A model generated the notes under the pieces. It had not been told where the DNA came from and ran no database searches. It worked only from the letters and a program-made list of their open reading frames with translations. The position numbers were made by a program, and so were the translations under genes. A stretch of 64,000 bases of DNA from Vanilla planifolia (taxonomy: Eukaryota > Streptophyta > Magnoliopsida > Asparagales > Orchidaceae): the NCBI GenBank assembly GCA_023846275.1, contig JAIUJO010000144.1, forward strand, positions 1,182,868 through 1,246,867, read 5' to 3'. Positions 1 to 9,800 of this stretch are shown piece after piece (the stretch's first letter is position 1; each line of letters begins with the position of its first letter).

Positions 1-207
1 GAACATGTTTGTCGTATTTTAAATGGAGACATACTTTATATTAATAATTTATAACTTTAATCATATTTTTCATTTTATTTATATTTCTTGTTTAAAATTT
101 TTTGATATTGTTTAATATTTAATATACTCCATTTTTATGTTCAAATAATTTATATTATTATTTCTTAAAATATTTATGCTTATAATTACTAATTTAAGCC
201 ATGGTTA
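1..207 (-). repeat. probable 3' LTR remnant of copia A (cut by window edge)
   Basis: This stretch lies just beyond the polypurine-tract candidate that follows the RNase H end of the minus-strand copia element, so by position it should be the start of its 3' LTR. It is very AT-rich and holds no coding signal. I could not match it convincingly to the sequence right of the gag region, where the 5' LTR should be, so the assignment rests on position only. The rest of the LTR would lie to the left of the window. Confidence 0.35.
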
Positions 208-220
208 TTCTCCCTCTTTA
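208..220 (-). other. candidate polypurine tract of copia A
   Basis: Read on the minus strand this is a purine run (TAAAGAGGGAGAA), placed about 50-60 bases after the last recognisable RNase H residues. This is where a Ty1/copia element keeps the tract that primes plus-strand DNA synthesis, directly next to its 3' LTR. Position and composition support it, but a 13-base purine run could also occur by chance. Confidence 0.45.
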
Positions 221-269
221 ATACTATAAAAAACATCGTATAATTTATACAATTTGTATTACACATAAT

Positions 270-870
270 TATTATCTTATGGGTTGAAATTAATAAGTCG
301 GAAGGAAGTTTGTAAAAATGTTTGCAAATTCTTGTTTAGGAGAAACATATGTGAATTTTATTATTTCTTAACTACTTGTTCTATCATAAAGTGATGTCTT
401 ACACTATGTGTTTGCTCTTAAAATGATGAACTTGGTTCTTTTCTAAAGCTAAGGCACTAATATTATCAATTCTAATACAAATATTTGAGAGATGTAAACC
501 ATAGTTTTGAAATTATTGTCTCAAACATAGTACTTAAGCAATAGAACTTTCAGTCACTACGTACTCGGCTTCTATTGTCAATATGGCTATGTAATCTTTT
601 CTTCTTTCTTGACCATAAAATAAAAAGATTTCTCAGTAGTTTATATGTACCTAAGATATTTTTCTTATCTACACTAGGGCTTATAAAGTTTGAATCCAGG
701 AAACCAATAATATCTCATGAATGAACATTTTTAAGGTGCCTTAAACTTATGTCATTATACTTTCTATATTTTTGAAGAATAATTTAATCAACTTAGATGG
801 GTTTTATTAGGATTTTATTGAGACATTGCACAAAGCTAACATTAAATGAGATGCCTAATCTATTGATTGT
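270..870 (-). pseudogene. copia A RNase H domain, decayed
   Basis: This is the C-terminal part of the copia polyprotein, which in a live element degrades the RNA strand of the RNA-DNA hybrid. At 541-575 the minus strand reads EAEYVVTESSIA, which matches the conserved EAEYV segment of copia RNase H and keeps its acidic residues. At about 404-441 it reads KRNQVHHFKSKHI, the family's C-terminal KHI block, followed by a recognisable tail (for example KHFYKLP) down to about 300. Stops interrupt the frame between these islands. The link from RT to RNase H lies around 740-870. No other family combines these motifs in this order, so the identification is firm although the gene is dead. Confidence 0.87.
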
Positions 871-999
871 AAGATATACTAAAGATCTAACAAGTTCTTC
901 ACAATGATTTTAATGAATGTGTTGCTCAATTTCAGCTAAATCTAAATGGACAGATTTATTCATTAGAATCTTCTTATATTTCACATTTTCAAACATATT

Positions 1000-1740
1000 T
1001 TTTGAATAAATATTTTAATTTCTTTGTTTGTTAAATAAAAATCTCATCTTTTAGTTACGTAATTTGTAATCCAAAGAAGAAATTTATTTCACTTCTTATA
1101 GTTATCTCAAACTCTGTTATGGTTAATTTAGTAAGTTCCTTACACATTTTCGTTTATTCTTTTAAAAATTTTGAATCAATATAAACTTCTATAAGAAACA
1201 AATGATCATTTAAACTTTTTAGTAATACTATGTTATCAATTTTTTATTTCTTAAAAGCACTATCAACTAGATAATTACTTAATCTTTGATAGCATAAACA
1301 TGGTGCTTCCCTAAGTCCGTAGAATTCATTCTCAGGCTTATATACATAATCACTATGTACAAGGGTGTCAAAACTTATGGGTTGTTCTATACACACATCT
1401 TTTTTTATTATCAAATTTTAAAATAGAAATTTTGCATCTATTTGAAATAATCTAAATTTCTTATGACATGAATACTAAGAAAAGTCTGATAGCCTCTAAT
1501 CATGTTCCTAATAGAAACGACTCCTCAAAATATATGCCTTCAACTTAGTCATAACACTTACCAATAGATCCTATTTTTTTTTCTAGTGATCACTCTATTT
1601 TAATCTAATTTGATTTTAAATATCTGTTTACTTCCAATCACTTTTTGATCACAAGGCTTGAGAACTAGTTCCCAAACTTGGTTTTTATCAATTAGATCTG
1701 TCTCTTCTTTCATTACTTAATCGTAATAATTAACTTTATG
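1000..1740 (-). pseudogene. copia A reverse transcriptase, decayed
   Basis: Reading the minus strand from 1,690 downwards gives NQVWELVLKPCDQKVIGSK, the standard start of a plant copia RT. It is followed by VEGIYFEESF and LEAIRLFL (about 1,545-1,440) and ENEFYGLREAPCLCYQRLS (about 1,345-1,250), which corresponds to the conserved YGLKQAPR region. The catalytic YVDD position reads YIDS (about 1,180), so the second catalytic aspartate is lost. A FFFGLQI block follows at about 1,070, near the family's FFLGLQI. Several in-frame stops and at least two frame changes are present. In a live element this enzyme copies genomic RNA into DNA inside virus-like particles. Confidence 0.93.
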
Positions 1741-1989
1741 GGCTTCTCCTATACATACTAATTCTATGAAAGATACAAATGTACTATCATTAATTCAATC
1801 ATAAAGTTTCAACATTAACTCCTTGAATAACTTCTCCTATAATTAATTTTTTTTTATGTAAAGCTTGGTATTTCCAACATTTAAGTAATTGATGGCTGTT
1901 CTCTTCCTCTTCTACTTTACTTTCACTTTCATCTTCATCTTTGCTCAAGTCTAAGTTCTTTTAGGACTTCATCTATTAATCTAAAGTTT

Positions 1990-2640
1990 TATTATTTATC
2001 TTATGAGTAGAGTCATCAAGAACAATATTCATAGTTTTCTATATCTTTTAAGCATCTACGTTGTTAACTTTATATGTTTTTCAGAAACAAGAGCTCCTAT
2101 GAAAATTTCTAGGCCTACTTTTTCCTCAAACTTGTTCATGTTGGACCTTTTATTATTAGGAATTGTGTATTTACATCAAAAAATATTAAATTAACAAACA
2201 TTTAGTTTCTTATTTTAAAATAACTCATAAGGAGTGTTTTAAATATTGGCCTTAAATTAATTCTATTTACTAAATAGCAAGTTGTGTTAGTTTCATTATC
2301 CAAAAAGGATTTTGATAGGTTGTATTCGATTAACATAGTTCTACCCAACCCAACCAAGGTTTTCCTCTTTATTTCTACAATCCCATTTTGTTGATGTGAA
2401 TAAAGACATGTAAATTGATTTCTCTAATTTTTAAACACGATACTCATGTCACATTTAATCCAAATTAATTTGGGAAAGGTTTTCTGTTCTCTCTCTTTTA
2501 TTAAATTAACAAAGATTTCATATGTAACACTCTTACTCTTAAGAAATGAAAACACATTATATCTAGAAGAATCTTTGATAATCATAAATTTATATTTTTT
2601 TCTATGTAAACTTTAGGAATGTGTGAGTCTAAAAGGTCTA
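1990..2640 (-). pseudogene. copia A integrase, decayed
   Basis: The minus strand shows IIKDSSRYNVFSFLK (about 2,600), matching the family's VDDFSRYTW segment with the catalytic aspartate region altered. It then shows HQQNGIVE (about 2,370-2,395), equivalent to the conserved PQQNGVVERKNRTL block that holds the catalytic glutamate, which is kept. LVGLGRTML and LVNRINLRPIF follow, ending near MNIVLDDSTHK at about 1,990-2,030. An acidic spacer (SKDEDESES, about 1,900-1,950) separates this from the RT, as is common in plant copia elements. The RSD block is unrecognisable except for a degenerate IKCDMS. The plus-strand frame at 2,003-2,194 is antisense to this domain. Confidence 0.9.
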
Positions 2641-2809
2641 AAAAAAATATCCCTAAACGTCAAGTAATAGTTAAGTCATTTTTAGGTTTAAAAGAAATAT
2701 TTAACTTCCCATCTATGTTAGCAAGATTCATACATTTTTTAACTACTTTTGTTAGATTTGAGAAGATCTCTAGCTATATCTAGCTTGATTTTTTAGTGAA
2801 GAATATCCT

Positions 2810-2945
2810 ATATGACCAATTTTGATTATCTTTTTCTTACACTTGTCTCCAAGTGTTATCCATCTTTTTAGACCACATCTTATTAAGAAAAACTTTGACC
2901 AATCTTCAGTCATATGTCTTGAACATCTACTATTCAATTCTAAAA
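2810..2945 (-). pseudogene. copia A aspartic protease, decayed
   Basis: Minus-strand translation gives LNSRCSRHMTEDWSKFF followed by ITLGDKCKKKIIKIGHIG. This is the copia protease segment that normally starts with the catalytic DSG triad before a CSxHMT motif. The triad here reads NSR, so the catalytic aspartate is changed and a protein from this copy could not process its polyprotein. The distance to the zinc knuckle (about 300 bases upstream on the minus strand) and to the integrase is normal for the family. Confidence 0.86.
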
Positions 2946-3235
2946 AGCATGATTTTGATTTTTTCTCTGTATAAGGCTACCTAAATTATAAAAGTTTTAT
3001 TTAATAATAAAAACTTGTAAATTTTATTTGCCATATTTCTATGCACAATTAGAAAATGTATTGCTTCTAACCAATCAATATCTCCAAAACACTACATCTC
3101 TATAAAACAATTACGAGACCAACTTATTGTAAATTCTTTATTATCTATCGTTAGGAGCACAACAAGCTTGACTTAGTCATTTGAAACAAGATTTTGAACT
3201 AGAAATAGTTTCCTTAATTTGATAATCCTTAATGG

Positions 3236-3275
3236 CATGATATTCTTTACAACTGTAAAAGTATGCCATTTTGAT
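3236..3275 (-). pseudogene. copia A gag zinc knuckle, decayed
   Basis: The minus strand reads AYFYSCKEYHAIKDYQIKE. Aligned to a CCHC nucleocapsid knuckle, it keeps the second cysteine and the histidine, while the first and last cysteines read tyrosine. Cys-to-Tyr arises from one G-to-A transition in the codon, as expected from decay of methylated cytosine on the other strand. The knuckle binds genomic RNA in live elements. Confidence 0.75.
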
Positions 3276-3999
3276 GTATTAGGCATATTCAAAAGAAGAC
3301 ATATTTATGTTAAGAAAATTAAACATCTTGTGAAATATTAGAAAAATTTGTATGTTTAGTAGAATAATTTTTTTTCAAAACTCATTCCTTTTTCAATGAA
3401 GTGTTCTCAATGATCATGGAATCATTTCCATGATATAATTTTTTTCACACTTTTTTCAAAAATAATACAAAGGATCATTTTTCTTTGTAAAACATTTTTT
3501 AATTTTTTATGTATAGATATTATAGAAGTTAAAACACTAATAACTTTTAAGTAATTAATTTCAAAATCTTCATGAGGTCAAGAGCTTAACTTAATCTTTT
3601 ATTCTTCACTTGTACTTTACTCATCATCATTTGTTTTGGAGCATATCATTCCTTTCTCCATACTACTTGAATGTATGGAGTTTAATTCATCTCAAGCACT
3701 CCAAGTGCTTCAAAATCTTTCTTATTTTCATTCACTTCTTTTTGTCTTCCTTACTTTTTATGTATTTATGTTGTGGATAAGCTTGTATAATATCTTTGGC
3801 TTGATCACGTTCATAAGATATTGGTGTCTTCATCTTCTCTCTGGTTGTTTTGTACAAATTTCTATTAACAGTCATTTTTATAAAATGTTTATCTAAACTT
3901 TTAACATTAAACTTTACATCTTCCCCCAAGTCCATAGAAAATATAGATGTCGTGTCTATATTATATTTGTTAGTTTTAAAAGCTAATGGTGCACTATAC

Positions 4000-4640
4000 C
4001 TTACTCCTTGTTTTGCTTACTTATGGAGGCCTTCTTTCAGCTCTTCTATTCATCACATCTTTGTTGTTAATAATTCTCTAAGTAACTCATCTAATGTGAG
4101 CTTGTAATATCTTTGGATGCCTTTATTACCATGGCAAGAATATCTTACAAATTAAGCAGAATCCTTACCACATTTCTTACAAGATCTAAATTAGAATGTA
4201 TTTTTCAAAGATTTTCTAATTCATTAGTAATATTAGTAGAGAGACATAGACATCTTCTTAATAGTTTCTATTGAATTCATTTGAAAGTGCTCATAATCAT
4301 GTGTAAAAAGATTTATCTTTATTTCTTTAACTTACAAAGTGCCTCCATCATAAGTTACTTCTAACATTTTCCAAACTTCATGTGTAGTAAGCAAATTCAT
4401 AACTTTATTAAATTCAATTGTAGATATACTACAATAAAGGTTGTTGAGAGTTATGGTATTTAATTATCATTCTATTATTATCACTACTAAGTGAACTCAT
4501 AAACTGGATTTCGTTTTAACGTCAATCTCTAAGTAAATCATATAGTTCTGTAAGCACTTTCCAATCTTGTAAGTCAATTAATTGGATAGAAATTCTAAAT
4601 CTATTTTTCAAGATATTTATAAAATCTTATGCTAGAATAA
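4000..4640 (-). pseudogene. copia A gag (UBN2-like), decayed
   Basis: The minus strand reads LQDWKVLTELYDLLRD near 4,560. It continues with IEFNKVMNLLTTHEVWKMLE and VTYDGG (about 4,340-4,420), then VKEIKINLFTHDYEHFQMNS (about 4,260-4,330). A KLTLDELL block follows at about 4,090-4,110. These match the plant copia capsid family annotated as UBN2 or DUF4219 gag, including the W-LEVTYEG, HDYE-F and LDELL landmarks in order. The central part is broken by stops. A live product would form the particle shell. The plus-strand frames at 3,636-4,107 and the minus frame at 3,732-3,935 do not match the gag reading and are shadows. Confidence 0.87.
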
Positions 4641-4689
4641 TGATAGAATAATTGAAGAAGACATTCATCGGATGTTGCACCTATATTAA

Positions 4690-5230
4690 TCATGAGTTAT
4701 AACATATTGAAAACTAAATTTAGGGAGAAATTTATCAAACACATATTTTGGAAATTAAACAAAAATGGTAAGACATAATTTAAGCTTGGTAAACCATAAA
4801 AATAATAGTTAAATAAAAATAAAAAATAATTAAAACATGCATAATGGATCACCTTAGTGATTTTCCTCACTTTTTTGTGGGGAGCACATTTGATATTAAT
4901 TGAAATAAAAACAAGTATATGAATGCGACTTGAGGGCGTGATTTATGAGTTTAATAATATTTCTTTCTTTTTTAGACTATGTTTGTTTTTTAAAAATAAT
5001 TCATAAAATAAATTTGATATTTATAGAAAACCTTGATTTTATATAACCTAATTATTCATTTTTATTATTAGAAAACTATAACAAAAATAAAAATAATATA
5101 ATTAAATAATTATATTATTTTGTTTAAAGTAGAACCTATGTCCATCCTACAACCTACTAGTTTTTGTGGTTTCAATTATAACACAAGCTTTTGTGAGATT
5201 AACGCAAACTTGGTTTATAATCACATCGAA
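4690..5230 (-). other. region where the copia A primer site and 5' LTR should lie
   Basis: Just upstream of gag on the minus strand, a stretch around 4,692-4,705 weakly resembles a primer-binding site for initiator methionine tRNA (about 6 of 11 positions), so it is only suggestive. The following 500 bases are AT-rich, with no coding potential and no clear copy of the sequence at 1-207. I take it as the remains of the 5' LTR by position. Confidence 0.25.
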
Positions 5231-5559
5231 CTAAACTTCGGCTTTTTTAAATGAAAGGCTACCTAACCCCCAAAAAAAAGAAAAAATACAACATGAAGGA
5301 AAAATTATAATAAGTTTGTACAACTTTTGATTCTTGTTAAATAATAGAAGAAAGCATAGCGAGCCTAAAATTACTAAGAGAACTAAGAAATTGAAAGCAT
5401 AGAAATGCATAGATTTGTTGAACAAATTGAACATTTTCTGAAGAATTAAGTTATAGTTGTTATAAAGAGATTTTATTATAGTAGAATACGATGTTGTGAT
5501 TTGATGATATCTCATTTATTGGATCATGCTTATTTGTCATATCATCAATTATTGATATT
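5231..5559. other. no recognisable feature
   Basis: AT-rich sequence with a 94-codon minus-strand open frame (5,231-5,515) of low-complexity, lysine-, leucine- and phenylalanine-rich composition. I see no domain, start context or neighbour that would support a real gene here. Confidence 0.3.
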
Positions 5560-6120
5560 TTTATATAGAAAAAATTTGATCAAAGTTATTAGAAAATTAA
5601 GAAAAAGTTTTAAATGATGCTTCCAAACAACTTAAAAAGCTTTTCAAAACAATTAAAATATTTCTTCGAATTGGTTAACGTAATGGCTCAACTAACGACT
5701 AACAAATTAGCTATTATGTGGGATCGACCAGCATCATTTGATCTTTTTAGAGAGGTTTTGGAAGATAAGATCAAAGACTATCAGTGTAAATTAGTTTTAG
5801 ATGGTTGGATCAAGATGGATAAGATCTAGCTATCTAATTAAGTAATATGAATCTGGATCTTTTAGTTCATCATTTGGAAAGGCAAAAAATATCTCAACTG
5901 TAGGATACAACCATCGAGAGTGCTAGGCCTTATAATTCATGGGTAGATTATTTTGAAAAGTATAAACAACCAAAGAAATCTAATGAACGTAGACGTGATC
6001 TTGGTTGTTTGATTTTGACCCAAGGTTGAGTGCTTATAGTGGATGAAACATTTACAAATTGATCAAAAAATGGATTGAGGGAAATAGCACAAGCCTTCAC
6101 TACTGAATAATTGGACTAAT
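5560..6120 (+). pseudogene. unidentified decayed coding relic
   Basis: A 71-codon open frame at 5,614-5,829 has mixed composition unlike the low-complexity frames around it: MAQLTTNKLAIMWDRPASF, then a helical-looking stretch LFREVLEDKIKDYQ. After stops and a frame change the plus strand goes on with coding-like islands: ARPYNSWVDYFEKYKQPKK and SNERRRDLGCLILTQG (about 5,920-6,030), then ETFTN and GLREIAQAFTTE (about 6,040-6,110). I do not recognise the family. The relic precedes an LTR-like repeat at 6,480 on the same strand, so it could be a retroelement polyprotein piece or a captured host exon. The case for coding is residue composition only. It is broken and cannot be expressed as one protein. 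Confidence 0.32.
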
Positions 6121-6479
6121 GTTAGTCCCAAACTATCGAAAAGAAAAGTAGTTTTCTCAATACAATGACTATTATGGATGCATAATCCAAGTGTACTTGT
6201 GATTCCATCACATGGACCATAAGTATGCTTATAAGTAATTTAATGCTCATGTTTTTGACTTGATCAGTATTTGTTTAGTCCCAATCAACCCTCTATCTTA
6301 TCTCAATAATATTCATGAATGCACCATAACAAATTTTGGGGCTAACTAGAAAAGTTTTCAACTGGTCTCTTGACATGATGCTTCTACGCTCGCTTGGCTT
6401 GGTTGGCCCAGGTACTTTGCATTAAATGAGCTTCGAGTGTGCCTTCAATTTTTTTTAATTAATAACATTTAATAGAATT
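6121..6479. other. no recognisable feature
   Basis: Non-coding by inspection in all frames. A slightly less AT-rich patch near 6,360-6,440 precedes the LTR-like repeat. No family resemblance was found. Confidence 0.3.
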
Positions 6480-6880
6480 ATTTTTTTAGTTTAGCCAATG
6501 TTTAGTAATCAACATAAAATTTTGCAAAGATTTATTACAAGGATTTAAAAAAATGAATTGATAAAAAATGAAATCCAATAAGTTTCTTAAATCATGAAAT
6601 GATTGATTAAATTAGATACTTAAATTGGGATTTGAAACTGAATGAAGATGGGCATTAAAATCAACAAGTTGATATTCTATTTTATAATAAAATAATCTTT
6701 ACAAATTTGACACATATATCTTGAATCCTTTAATTTTATTGAATACTCCAAAGTACTTTGAATATCTTTAATTCATTATCTTCAAAGGTATATGACTTTT
6801 TCTTTAAAATTAAATTTGATTCGCCTAAATCAAGCCCATTAGGAAAAATGGTAAACATTTAAGGTTTAACTCAAAGTAAA
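6480..6880 (+). repeat. LTR-like repeat, copy 1
   Basis: This block aligns by eye with 13,605-13,995 in the same orientation. Shared landmarks in order include TAGTTTAGC near the start, a long run of similar AT-rich sequence, a CTCCAAAG/ATTCCAAGG-ACTTT block, ATTCA-CATCTTCAAA-GTA, and AACATTTAAGGTTT before CTCA. The copies differ by many substitutions and small indels, so they are old. Weaker similarity (AAGGGT then CTAACT) may extend the match to about 7,040. It could be a solo LTR, the 3' LTR of a lost upstream element, or the partner of copy 2. Confidence 0.6.
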
Positions 6881-9800
6881 TATCGTTAGATGCACTTATT
6901 GAATCAAGAAAATGACACCAAAACTCTTCGAACAATTTTAGATCAGCGTATAACTAACAAATCTAGATTTAATTGAGTATGAATGTACTAATAATAGAGG
7001 AAATAGCTTTAGAGCCAACCAAGGGTAGCTAACTCCAAAGAATACACTTATTACTTTATGTAAGAAAACTCTTACAAAGTCATAATGATCCACCATTCAT
7101 GCATTGTGGGAATAAAACCCATACCAGTTTTACATGGCTGTAATTAAAATTGTGGGAGTTATTTTGACATCTGATTGCATAATTATGTGATCCGTTAATC
7201 GTGTTCACATCAACCTTTAAATATCTAATTAATTCATTAATACAATTGCTAAATTTTGTGATCTAAATATCACATATAAATCCAAACATAATATCCCAAT
7301 TTAAATATAACAGTCAAGATCAATTCCTAATTTTTAAGTGGAAGCTATTTAGTTTTTTCAACCAATCATGCATTTTGGTGTAAACAGGCTATAGATGCAC
7401 TTAATGGAGTAACATTTACCTAACTACTCTTTTTGTTGTTATTTGGAGCTATTGAGATTCTTATAATTTTTTATTGTTGATTAATCAATCAATTTGGAAA
7501 ATAATTTTCACCACTAAAATTTATACAAACTATTGAATTCTTAGACAAAATTGACTAATGAAATTTCTACAAAATTTGAAGAAAATCTTTCATGTCATGA
7601 CATTCAAGTCGTTAGCACCTAATACACATTCTAACTTCCTAATGTTGTGTCCTTCAATCATCAAACACCTAATCTTAATTTTTCCTTGAATCAATAAAGT
7701 TCTCAATTTTCTTTATTTCTAATTGATTTAATTAAAACAATTTTATCAAATTAAACATTTTTCAGTCATTAGTTTTTTATTTGTATTAATTTCTATTTTT
7801 TGTGAGTGAATTATTTTACTTTTTCATATTAATAATGTAATAGGACATAATAGTTTTTTTATTCTTTTATAGTAAGAGTGTAATGTAACCTTCTTATGGT
7901 GAAATGCTTGTATTTGCTACTATAGTATTACTTTATTTTTTTAGTAGTATGTGTAATTATGTTTTTAAATCAAAGTAACTAATAATTAGTTATGTTTATT
8001 TTATTTTTTTATTTATTTTCATAATTTTCATCAAAATTTATGATTAAAAAAATCAATGTATTTTAAAATAAAATTAATATGATTTAAAAGAAAATTATCA
8101 TTTGTTAATAATCACTTTTAAAGATATACACAAGTTTTTTGAAAAATTCCTTTAAGCTATTTTCTTTAAATATTCTATAAGCTATCAAATTTTTTATTCC
8201 AAAAAACTCACATCTATTTTGCTAAACCACACTACATAGAGTGCATATAGAACTTTACTAATCATATTAGTCCTTTAGTTTAGCTCTATGTTTTTATTTT
8301 AAGATAATGAAATGAACTAATGATCTTTAATTAATTTGGGCCAGCTTGACGATGGACGAGATAGTGAATTAAGATCATGGACTGGAATTAGAATGTGCAT
8401 GGAATTGATGTTACATGCTTATAATTGTGTTACTTACCCGTTAAGTGGTCTAGAAAATTGCATAAAATAATAGTATGAGTCAATAGATGGTTTGACAAAA
8501 CATTTTTAACACAATCTGATGGGTCAAGAACGATGTAAGTAACTTAACTAAAGTAAGGTAAGCAAATTAGAATGTTGATAAAAGAAACACATTCCCTAAG
8601 TGCATAAAATGTGGTGGACACAATGATGAAAAAAGTAACATGCACTTTATTTTCATGATATCTAAGAAATATTAATGACACAAAACAAAAGCCCTTACTA
8701 CAAATAATATATGCAATCTACAAAGTTAAACATGTATTTTAATTTGTCTACGATAACACAATAAATACCATATTTTTTGTTTATTATAATATGGAAGTCA
8801 AAATTAATTGATAACAATATATTACCAGATTGTTTAGTAATGCCATATAGTTTGTGAAACTATTTTAGATAAATTGCAATTGGTAATGGTTGTGCATATA
8901 CTAGACTTAATCAAAAGATTTATTTTTGACATGCATTATTTCTAAAATTACATGAGGTCTATCTATATTTATTTTATGTCGTCAAACTAATAAAATAAAG
9001 TAATAACATTAAAAAGTCTATAAATTTCGAAGAATTTAAGATAACTCCAATGATTAAGTGGTTGTTGCCAAATAAAAGGAGTTAGATATGTATATATGTA
9101 TGCACATATTGCAACAAAATAATAGTTTTTGCAATTGTGTTGCATAAAGAAAAATGGGAATTAGAGATCATAAGGATATATTATATGAAAATAAGGTAAG
9201 CATAATGTCTCTATTTGTTGTAATAGATCCAAAATAATCAGTTCTTTAAGGGGCTATGGTTCATAAAGTTCAAAAATCATTTTAAAGTAAGTGGTTGCAT
9301 ATTCGTTTACTTTAAGATTGTCAAAAGCAAGGCAATTTGGTAATTTTGCTTAGGCTTAAAATGGTAAATGACCATAATCTTTTATTTTCCTAAAAAAAAT
9401 TTTTTTAATCATGTTTTTATTAAGATATTGTAGAGATAGATTATGAATAATATCTAAAGAGGATAGACATTGTCAAAAAGTTGAGCAACACAAACACTAG
9501 TTTTTAAAAACAAAGCTTCATTTGATATATTTACATAATTAAACGAATTTAATACCCTTTTCTAACTAGTATAAAGGAGAATATAATAATATTTTTTAAT
9601 TTTTATTTAGTTACAATTCTCTACTAAATAGAATTTCTCACAAAAAAATAAGTTGTAGTAGATTCTTGATATATGACAGTCATATTTCTAGTTTTCTTGT
9701 TAGTAAATGTATATTTTTTAAATATTTATTAATTAATTATTCTTGCTATTTTTTATATTTTATAATTTTCTTAAAACATTTTTTTGGCTATTTTAAAAAT

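Larger units (their letters stand above)
250..4705 (-). mobile_element. degenerate Ty1/copia retrotransposon (copia A)
   Basis: Minus-strand translation, read across frameshifts and stops, gives the full Ty1/copia order: gag (about 4,640-4,000), CCHC zinc knuckle (3,275-3,236), protease (2,945-2,810), integrase (2,640-1,990), reverse transcriptase (1,740-1,000) and RNase H (870-270). The integrase-before-RT order is diagnostic of Ty1/copia rather than Ty3/gypsy. The spacing is close to a normal copia coding region, so few large deletions have occurred and decay is mostly by point mutation and small indels. The gag is of the plant UBN2-like type. Every domain carries stops, so no function is possible. 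The short open frames on the plus strand here (for example 3,636-3,896 and 3,850-4,107) are antisense shadows. Confidence 0.92.

Noticed and set aside
3636-4107. Two overlapping plus-strand frames of about 85 codons with hydrophobic runs that look like membrane segments
   Set aside because: They are antisense to copia A gag and its downstream region. The hydrophobicity comes from T-rich codons opposite A-rich coding sequence.
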